From the NCBI GenBank assembly GCA_050117725.1, contig JASFME010000157.1, positions 1-5,488 of the forward strand: a DNA stretch of 5,488 nt. The letters run 5' to 3'. Under the pieces are notes generated by a model. The model ran no database searches and was not told the DNA's origin. It saw only the letters and a program-made list of their open reading frames with translations. Below are positions 1 through 5,488 of this stretch, piece after piece; positions within the stretch are counted from its first letter, which is position 1, and each line of letters starts with the position of its first letter. The stretch is from JASFJH01 sp050117725 (GTDB lineage: Bacteria; Pseudomonadota; Gammaproteobacteria; AKS1). The translations under genes and the position numbers were made by a program.

Positions 1-750
1 TACCGACAGCAAAAGGCCGACCGGTTGTTCACGGAAAGTTACGAACAGTTCAACAATCTGACCTATGAGCATCCGGATACCCTCGAGGTTGCTGCCGGGG
101 AACTGGATCTTGAAATCAAAACGACCAAAATGTTCGGTCGTGAAGGTGGCAGGGGTCTCGCGGCCAACCCGATAATTGTGCAAACTGCCTTCAATGAAAA
201 CGTGCTCGGTGAAGGGCGTAACAGTGACCCGCTGGAAATCGGTCCTGATCATCTCGTCGTATTGCGCATTCATGAGCACAAACCGGCCAAACCACGTCCA
301 CTTGTCGAGGTTAACGACATCATTATTGAGAAGCTGCTTGCCGAGAAGAGCGCAGCTCATGTGCGCAAACTCGGTGAGACGCTCACTGGCAAATTACAAC
401 AGGGCGGGGATGCTGTGGCTCTGGCTGCCGAGTACCAGTCAGCCTGGCAGGCACAGCAGGCATACAGCCGTGATAGCAAGGATCTACAACCCGAAATCCT
501 GAACAAGCTGTTTTCCATGGCACGTCCTGCGGACAAGCCGGTCTATAACAGTGTTGTTATGTCGGGGGGAGATTACGCGGTGATCGGTCTGCATGCGGTG
601 AAGGATGCAGACCCCCAGGCTCGTACCAGTGCCGAGCGCACTGCAGCAGCTCGCGATCTGCGTTCACTTCATGCGAACAGCGTGGTCAGGCTGTTGAAGA
701 AGGACCTGCGCGCCAACGCCGATATTACAATCTTCGAGAAAAACCTCTAA
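1..750 (+). CDS. ppiD: Periplasmic folding chaperone PpiD, C-terminal part (5' end outside window)
   Basis: The frame is open from base 1, so the gene begins before the window. About 249 C-terminal codons remain, out of roughly 620-640 in full PpiD. PpiD is anchored in the inner membrane by an N-terminal helix and works in the periplasm near the Sec translocon as a chaperone for newly exported proteins. Its parvulin-like domain and membrane helix would lie mostly or wholly upstream of what is visible. Two stretches match my recollection of E. coli PpiD: the block ending VVLRIHEHKPAKPRPLVEV (about codons 84-103), like FVLRISEHKPEAVKPL, and the later ADKPVYNS...YAVIGLHAVKDAD, like KDKPSYG...VVLLALDEVKQG. 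The rest is soluble, helix-rich and charged, and ends naturally at TAA. The TTG at base 25 is internal and not a real start. No terminator separates it from the symporter 18 bases downstream. The family is fairly certain. An unrelated SurA/parvulin-like protein is the alternative. Confidence 0.88.
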   Translation, partial: YRQQKADRLFTESYEQFNNLTYEHPDTLEVAAGELDLEIKTTKMFGREGGRGLAANPIIVQTAFNENVLGEGRNSDPLEIGPDHLVVLRIHEHKPAKPRPLVEVNDIIIEKLLAEKSAAHVRKLGETLTGKLQQGGDAVALAAEYQSAWQAQQAYSRDSKDLQPEILNKLFSMARPADKPVYNSVVMSGGDYAVIGLHAVKDADPQARTSAERTAAARDLRSLHANSVVRLLKKDLRANADITIFEKNL

Positions 751-768
751 GCCGGGCAGGACGGGGCG

Positions 769-2046
<1,278 letters not shown>

Positions 2047-2047
2047 T

Positions 2048-2109
2048 GAATGATGATCGATGAATTACTTCCTGTACACTCATCAATCATCAATCCTCGA
2101 TCATCATTC
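2048..2109. repeat. 13-bp perfect inverted repeat between convergent genes; possible bidirectional terminator
   Basis: The left arm GAATGATGATCGA (2048-2060) has its exact reverse complement at 2097-2109, leaving a 36-base loop. The left arm begins two bases after the symporter stop. The right arm covers the stop codon and last sense codon of fabI. The placement suits transcription termination from both sides, but the stem is AT-rich, the loop is long, and neither side is followed by a clear run of T in the transcript. It is therefore not a canonical intrinsic terminator. It could instead be a copy of a dispersed intergenic repeat. The arms are seen directly, and the function is inferred. Confidence 0.6.
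2080..2095. repeat. Short tandem direct repeat, TCATCAA unit
   Basis: The 7-base unit TCATCAA occurs twice in a row (2080-2086 and 2087-2093) and is followed by TC. Each copy with its next two bases (TCATCAATC) is the reverse complement of GATTGATGA at 2041-2049, which spans the symporter stop codon. These copies could pair with that segment and compete with the 13-bp stem described for 2048-2109. The unit is too short to assign a function. Confidence 0.6.
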
Positions 2110-2907
2110 CGAAGTTTCTTCATCCGCACCGAAGTCCATGCCGACGGTGTTGTAGCCGGCATCGACGTAGGTGATCTCACCGGTAATACCCGAGGCCAGG
2201 TCCGAGCACAGAAAGGCGGCAGCATTACCGACTTCATCGATGCTCACGTTCTTGCGCAGCGGCGCGACACTGGCGACCTTGTCGAGCATCTTGCGGAAAC
2301 CGCCAATGCCCGAGGCGGCCAGGGTGCGGATCGGGCCAGCCGAGACGGCGTTGACACGGATTCCGTCCGGGCCGAGTGATTGCGCCATGTAGCGTACATT
2401 GGCTTCGAGGCTCGCTTTGGCCACGCCCATGACGTTGTAATTGGGGACGGCACGCTCGGCACCGAGATAGCTCAGGGTAATTAATGCGCCCTCCCGGCCC
2501 TCCATCATGCGCAGACCGGACTTGGCCAGCGCGGCAAAGCTGTACGAGCTGATTTCATGCGCGATGCGGAAGCCATCGCGGGTCACGGCATCGATATAGC
2601 TGCCCTCGAGTTGATCACGCGGCGCGAAGGCCACGGAATGCACGATGATATCGAGGTGATCCCAGTAATTATCGAGACTGTCGAACACGGCATCGATCTG
2701 TTCATCGTCGCCGACATCACAGGGCAGGCAGATATCCGAGTCGCATTCGGCGGCAAGCTTCTCGACGCGTCCCTTGAGCTTGTCGTTCTGGTAGGTGAAA
2801 GCCAGTTCAGCGCCTTCCCGGTGCATGGCCTTGGCCACCCCCCAGGCGATCGAGCGATTACTGGCCAGGCCGACGATCAGGGCACGTTTGCCTTCGAGAA
2901 ATGCCAT
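2104..2907 (-). CDS. fabI: Enoyl-[acyl-carrier-protein] reductase (NADH) FabI
   Basis: FabI catalyses the last step of each elongation cycle in type II fatty-acid synthesis, reducing trans-2-enoyl-ACP with NADH in the cytoplasm. The 267-residue product has the usual length (E. coli 262) and is a classical FabI of the short-chain dehydrogenase superfamily. The nucleotide-binding segment is GLASNRSIAWG (13-23). The catalytic motif is Tyr-x6-Lys with Y157 and K164, and the additional conserved tyrosine is Y147, matching E. coli Y156, K163 and Y146. ISAYSF-like and SAGPIRTLAASGI segments are also conserved (SAGPIRTLAASGI at 189-201). The residue aligned to E. coli Gly93 is alanine here (HSVAFAP, 90-96). 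The ATG at 2907 is supported by AAAGG seven bases upstream and by alignment of the N-terminus MAFLEGKRALIVG with E. coli MGFLSGKRILVTG. It converges with the symporter gene and diverges from the ABC-transporter operon. Confidence 0.97.
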   Translation of the reverse strand: MAFLEGKRALIVGLASNRSIAWGVAKAMHREGAELAFTYQNDKLKGRVEKLAAECDSDICLPCDVGDDEQIDAVFDSLDNYWDHLDIIVHSVAFAPRDQLEGSYIDAVTRDGFRIAHEISSYSFAALAKSGLRMMEGREGALITLSYLGAERAVPNYNVMGVAKASLEANVRYMAQSLGPDGIRVNAVSAGPIRTLAASGIGGFRKMLDKVASVAPLRKNVSIDEVGNAAAFLCSDLASGITGEITYVDAGYNTVGMDFGADEETSE

Positions 2908-2914
2908 AGTAATA

Positions 2915-2919
2915 CCTTT
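2915..2919 (-). promoter_or_regulatory. Ribosome binding site of fabI
   Basis: On the minus strand AAAGG lies seven bases before the ATG of fabI. This is good Shine-Dalgarno spacing and supports the chosen start. Confidence 0.65.
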
Positions 2920-2978
2920 GAGAGTTATCTGTTATTCAGGCACGCTACAGTATCGAAAAACGACCGGCAGGTGAAGGG

Positions 2979-3007
2979 CTGCGATGAAACCTGATGCGGC
3001 ATATAAT
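2979..3007 (+). promoter_or_regulatory. Candidate sigma-70 promoter for the solute-binding protein operon
   Basis: A perfect TATAAT (-10) lies at 3002-3007. At the ideal 17-base spacing upstream is CTGCGA (2979-2984), which matches only three of six bases of TTGACA. Transcription would start near 3013-3014, giving a leader of about 75 bases before the ATG at 3089. This leader would contain the dyad at 3026-3063. The weak -35 suggests either an activator or that the match is chance. Confidence 0.4.
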
Positions 3008-3012
3008 GGGCA

Positions 3013-3041
3013 CAAATACTGGTATGGCAGACCGCTGTCAA
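3013..3041 (-). promoter_or_regulatory. Weak candidate promoter for fabI (perfect -35, poor -10)
   Basis: On the minus strand TTGACA (3036-3041) is a perfect -35 hexamer. Seventeen bases further is TATTTG (3013-3018), which matches only the first three bases of TATAAT. If used, the fabI leader would be about 100 bases. No better -35/-10 pair was found by eye nearer to fabI. The -35 falls inside the dyad assigned to the opposite leader. Confidence 0.22.
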
Positions 3042-3063
3042 CAATCAATGACAGGCAGCTGCC
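3026..3063 (+). promoter_or_regulatory. Nested dyad: potential leader hairpin or operator
   Basis: The inner arms are CTGTCA (3035-3040) and TGACAG (3049-3054) around the 8-base loop ACAATCAA. The outer arms are GGCAG (3026-3030) and CTGCC (3059-3063). A symmetric 4x4 internal loop (ACCG opposite GCAG) separates the two stems, and a U-G pair 3025/3064 could extend the outer one. In RNA this would be a 38-base stem-loop ending 25 bases before the ATG at 3089. As DNA the inner dyad could be an operator. An alternative perfect palindrome, GGCAGCTGCC (3054-3063), uses part of the same sequence. The pairing is visible, and any role is inferred. Confidence 0.45.
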
Positions 3064-3088
3064 GGATAATAATGGCACAATAAACACC

Positions 3089-5284
3089 ATGTTCAGGCGT
3101 ATTTTCAGTCCATTTTCTCTGCTCGGTCTGCTCGGTCTGCTCGGTCTGTCCGGCTGTGGGGAAGGTCACTGGAACAATCCCTACCCGGCAAGTGACCGCA
3201 CGGCGAACACGCTGTATACCTCTTTCGACAGGCGCCCCAAGCATCTCGACCCGGCGCAGTCCTACAGCTCGAATGAATACGAGTTAATTGGCCAGATCTA
3301 TATGCCGCCATTGCAGTACCACTACCTGAAACGGCCCTATACGCTGATCCCGTACGCTGCAGCCAGCATGCCGGCCGTGCGTTTCCTTGATGAGCAGGGC
3401 AATGAGCTGGTACATGACGCGCCGGACAGTCAGATTGCATTCAGCGAGTACACGGTGCGTATTCGTCCCGGCATCCGCTACCAGCCGCATCCCGCGTTCG
3501 CCATGAATGCACAGGGCGAATACCTGTACCATGAGCTGGATGAGCAGCAATTGGCAGCGGTCCAAACACTGTCGGATTTTGCGCAAACCGGTACACGCGA
3601 AGTGGTCGCAGCCGATTATGTATACCAGATCAAACGCCTTGCCCACCCAAAGCTGCACTCGCCGATCTTCGGCATTATGTCGGAGTATATCGTCGGCCTG
3701 AAAGAATTTGCCGGCACGCTGGAGGCGGCACGGCAGGCAGGCATCAAGACTGTCAGTGACCCGGATGACTATTATCTCGACCTCGATCAGTACATGCTCG
3801 AAGGCGTCAGCGTGATTGATCGTTATACCTATCGTATTCGTATTCATGGCAAGTACCCGCAGCTCAAGTACTGGCTGGCCATGCCATTCTTCGCACCGAT
3901 GCCGGACGAGGCGGGAAGGTTTTATGCGCAGGCGGGCCTGGTCGAACGCAATATCACACTCGACTGGTACCCGGTCGGTAGCGGGCCCTACATGCTCACG
4001 GTGAATAACCCGAACCTGAAAATGGTGCTCGAGCGTAACCCCTACTATGCAGATGAGTATTATCCGGCAGAGGGGGAACCGGGTGATGCCATGGCCGGTT
4101 TGCTTGATGACGCCGGCAAGCCGCTACCGTTTATCGACAACGTCGTGTTCCGGCTCGAGCGGGAAAGCATCCCGTACTGGAACAAGTTCCTGCAGGGTTA
4201 CTATGATACCTCGGCGATTGCCTCGGACAGTTTTGACCAGGCCGTGAGCCTGACCACGCAGGGCGAGCCGACCCTGACCGAAGCGATGCAGGACAAGGGC
4301 ATCCGTCTGGTCACGGCCGTGGCGACCTCGACATATTACACGGGTTTCAACATGCTCGACCCGGTGATTGGTGGTTACAGCGAGCGGGCCCGCAAGCTGC
4401 GCCGCGCAATCGCGATCGCTGTTGACCAGGAAGAGTTTATTTCCATTTTCCAGAATGGCCGCGGTATCGCTGCACAGGGTCCCATTCCGCCGGGTATGTT
4501 TGGCCATGTCGAAGGTGAAGCCGGTATCGACCCGTACGTGTATGACTGGGTCCATGACCGGCCGAAACGCAAGTCGCTTGACGAGGCACGCCGTTTGCTC
4601 GCCGAGGCCGGCTACCCGAATGGTGTCGACCGCAAAATCGGTCAACCGCTAGTCTTGAACCTGGATACGGCAGCCAGCGGCCCGGATGCGACGGCGCGTC
4701 TGAACTGGTGGCGCAAACAACTGCGCAAGCTCAATATCGACCTGAATATCCGCAGTACCGATTACAACCGTTTTCAGGACAAGATGCTCAACGGTACGGC
4801 GCAGATATTCCAGTGGGGCTGGAATGCTGATTACCCGGACCCGGAGAATTTTCTGTTCCTTCTCTATGGACCGAACAGCAAGGTCGACAAGAACGGCGAG
4901 AACGCAGCCAACTATGCCAATCCGGAGTTTGATGCACTGTTCGAGAAAATGAAGAACATGGAGAACAGCCCCGAGCGGCAGGCGATAATTGATCGCATGG
5001 TCGATATTGCCCGCCGTGATGCGCCATGGTTATGGGGCTTTCACCCGAAGGCCTACAGCCTGCTGCATGCCTGGTATAAAAACAGCAAACCGAATCTGAT
5101 GGCCAATAACACACTCAAGTACAAGCGCCTCGACCCGGTACTGCGTGCAAAAAAACGCGATGAGTGGAATCACCCGGTTACCTGGCCTTTATATGTCCTG
5201 CTTGTGTTACTGGTCATTGGTGTTGCCCCGGCAGTGATCAGTTACTGGCGCAAGGAGCATGGTGTGAAAGGAGGGCAGGGCTGA
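3089..5284 (+). CDS. ABC transporter solute-binding lipoprotein, SBP_bac_5 (peptide/oligopeptide) family, with C-terminal membrane helix
   Basis: This is a 731-residue extracytoplasmic binding protein, longer than the usual 500-600. It would capture a peptide-like ligand and deliver it to the permease encoded next. The N-terminus is a lipoprotein signal peptide: basic MFRR, a Leu/Gly-rich core, and the lipobox LSGC with Cys23. Family blocks follow: REVVAADYVYQIKR (170-183), YPVGSGPY (294-301), ARKLRRAIAIAVDQEEF (from 434) and QWGWNADYPDPENF (from 575). The extreme C-terminus has a hydrophobic helix (about 699-719, WPLYVLLVLLVIGVAP...) and a short basic tail, which is unusual for this family. 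The start at 3089 is chosen because it places the signal peptide at the N-terminus, although no clear Shine-Dalgarno precedes it. An in-frame ATG at 2984 has a better one (GAAGGG, 5 bases away) but would add 35 hydrophilic residues before the signal. The stop overlaps the permease start by one base. Substrate cannot be assigned. Peptides are the family default. Confidence 0.92.
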   Translation: MFRRIFSPFSLLGLLGLLGLSGCGEGHWNNPYPASDRTANTLYTSFDRRPKHLDPAQSYSSNEYELIGQIYMPPLQYHYLKRPYTLIPYAAASMPAVRFLDEQGNELVHDAPDSQIAFSEYTVRIRPGIRYQPHPAFAMNAQGEYLYHELDEQQLAAVQTLSDFAQTGTREVVAADYVYQIKRLAHPKLHSPIFGIMSEYIVGLKEFAGTLEAARQAGIKTVSDPDDYYLDLDQYMLEGVSVIDRYTYRIRIHGKYPQLKYWLAMPFFAPMPDEAGRFYAQAGLVERNITLDWYPVGSGPYMLTVNNPNLKMVLERNPYYADEYYPAEGEPGDAMAGLLDDAGKPLPFIDNVVFRLERESIPYWNKFLQGYYDTSAIASDSFDQAVSLTTQGEPTLTEAMQDKGIRLVTAVATSTYYTGFNMLDPVIGGYSERARKLRRAIAIAVDQEEFISIFQNGRGIAAQGPIPPGMFGHVEGEAGIDPYVYDWVHDRPKRKSLDEARRLLAEAGYPNGVDRKIGQPLVLNLDTAASGPDATARLNWWRKQLRKLNIDLNIRSTDYNRFQDKMLNGTAQIFQWGWNADYPDPENFLFLLYGPNSKVDKNGENAANYANPEFDALFEKMKNMENSPERQAIIDRMVDIARRDAPWLWGFHPKAYSLLHAWYKNSKPNLMANNTLKYKRLDPVLRAKKRDEWNHPVTWPLYVLLVLLVIGVAPAVISYWRKEHGVKGGQG
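3122..3148 (+). repeat. 9-bp tandem repeat, three copies, in the signal-peptide core
   Basis: CTCGGTCTG is repeated three times without mismatch (3122-3130, 3131-3139, 3140-3148). It encodes Leu-Gly-Leu three times in the hydrophobic core of the lipoprotein signal peptide. The preceding CTG and following TCCGGCTG resemble partial copies. The unit is a multiple of three, so gain or loss of a copy would change the core length without shifting the frame. Confidence 0.9.
5268..5274 (+). promoter_or_regulatory. Strong ribosome binding site of the permease gene
   Basis: AAGGAGG lies nine bases before the ATG at 5284, inside the last codons of the solute-binding protein gene. It is the best Shine-Dalgarno match in the window and fixes the permease start together with the TGATG stop-start overlap. 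Confidence 0.8.
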
Positions 5285-5488
5285 TGTTTGCCTACATTGT
5301 GCGGCGCGTCCTGTACGCGATCCCGATCCTGATCGGCGTCAACCTGATCACGTTCGCGCTGTTTTTTGTCGTGAACAGCCCGGACAACATGGCGCGCATT
5401 AACCTTGGTGTGAAGCATGTGACACCCGAAGCGATCCAGAAATGGAAGGCCGAGCGCGGTTATGACAAGCCGTTGCTGTATAACACCG
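5284..5488 (+). CDS. ABC transporter permease, DppB/OppB type, N-terminal part (3' end outside window)
   Basis: Sixty-eight codons are visible before the right edge. The N-terminus MFAYIVRRVLYAIPILIGV is typical of the first permease of peptide/nickel ABC importers: a short basic start (RR), then the first membrane helix at about residues 9-30, followed by a periplasmic segment. The stretch VTPEAIQKWKAERGYDKPL (about 45-63) matches the loop that usually follows helix 1 in this family, where the permease sequence continues with the partner's conserved region. The inner-membrane domain with its transport-signature loop would lie beyond the window. The ATG overlaps the stop of the solute-binding protein by one base (TGATG) and has a strong ribosome binding site, so translation of the two is probably coupled. 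A second permease and ATPase genes are expected downstream but not seen. Confidence 0.87.
   Translation, partial: MFAYIVRRVLYAIPILIGVNLITFALFFVVNSPDNMARINLGVKHVTPEAIQKWKAERGYDKPLLYNT

Noticed and set aside
2050..2379. 109-codon open frame on the + strand starting in the convergent spacer
   Set aside because: The first part translates the low-complexity repeat and the remainder is antisense to fabI. There is no ribosome binding site.
2557..2994. 145-codon open frame on the + strand opposite fabI
   Set aside because: It is antisense to a complete and well-conserved fabI and has no recognisable domain. Its openness follows from the codon bias of the real gene.
3064..3070. GATAAT as a second -10 box near the solute-binding protein start
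   Set aside because: The nearest -35-like sequence (ATGACA) is only about 11-12 bases upstream, too close for a sigma-70 promoter, and the leader would be very short.
3284..3847. 187-codon open frame on the - strand within the solute-binding protein gene
   Set aside because: The + strand frame here carries clear SBP_bac_5 motifs. The antisense product has no family resemblance and no upstream signals.
3825..3848. Short TATTCG-like repetition in the coding sequence (Tyr-Arg-Ile-Arg-Ile-His)
   Set aside because: It is imperfect and fits an alternating beta-strand of the protein, so no separate DNA element is needed.
4124..4645. 173-codon open frame on the - strand within the solute-binding protein gene
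   Set aside because: It is a shadow of the conserved coding frame, with no motif or initiation signal.

Overview
The window looks like ordinary chromosomal DNA of a gammaproteobacterium. The composition is moderately GC-rich, and the PpiD and FabI sequences resemble gammaproteobacterial homologues compared from memory. It holds five protein genes, two of them cut by the window edges. I see no RNA gene, insertion sequence, phage gene or CRISPR array.

Layout. Bases 1-750 (+) are the C-terminal part of PpiD, a membrane-anchored periplasmic folding factor. Eighteen bases later, on the same strand, comes a complete DAACS/SLC1-type symporter (769-2046). It meets fabI (2104-2907, - strand), the NADH-dependent enoyl-ACP reductase of fatty-acid synthesis, tail to tail. 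A short AT-richer spacer with a perfect 13-bp inverted repeat touches both gene ends. A 181-bp divergent region (2908-3088) separates fabI from an ABC-transporter operon on the + strand. That operon starts with a large SBP_bac_5-type lipoprotein (3089-5284) and continues, by a 1-base TGATG overlap, into a DppB/OppB-type permease that runs off the right edge.

How it fits together. From memory, ppiD, fabI and a peptide-type ABC transporter are also neighbours in Pseudomonas aeruginosa (PA1805, PA1806, PA1807-1811), so this is probably a conserved neighbourhood with the symporter as an extra gene. The genes do not form one pathway: envelope protein folding, amino-acid or dicarboxylate uptake, lipid synthesis and peptide or oligopeptide uptake.

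No new biological system is evident. The points most worth a second look are in the solute-binding protein and its upstream region. It appears to have both a lipid anchor and a C-terminal membrane helix. Its signal peptide is encoded by a perfect 9-bp tandem repeat. Its two candidate starts give conflicting evidence. A nested dyad lies in its probable leader.
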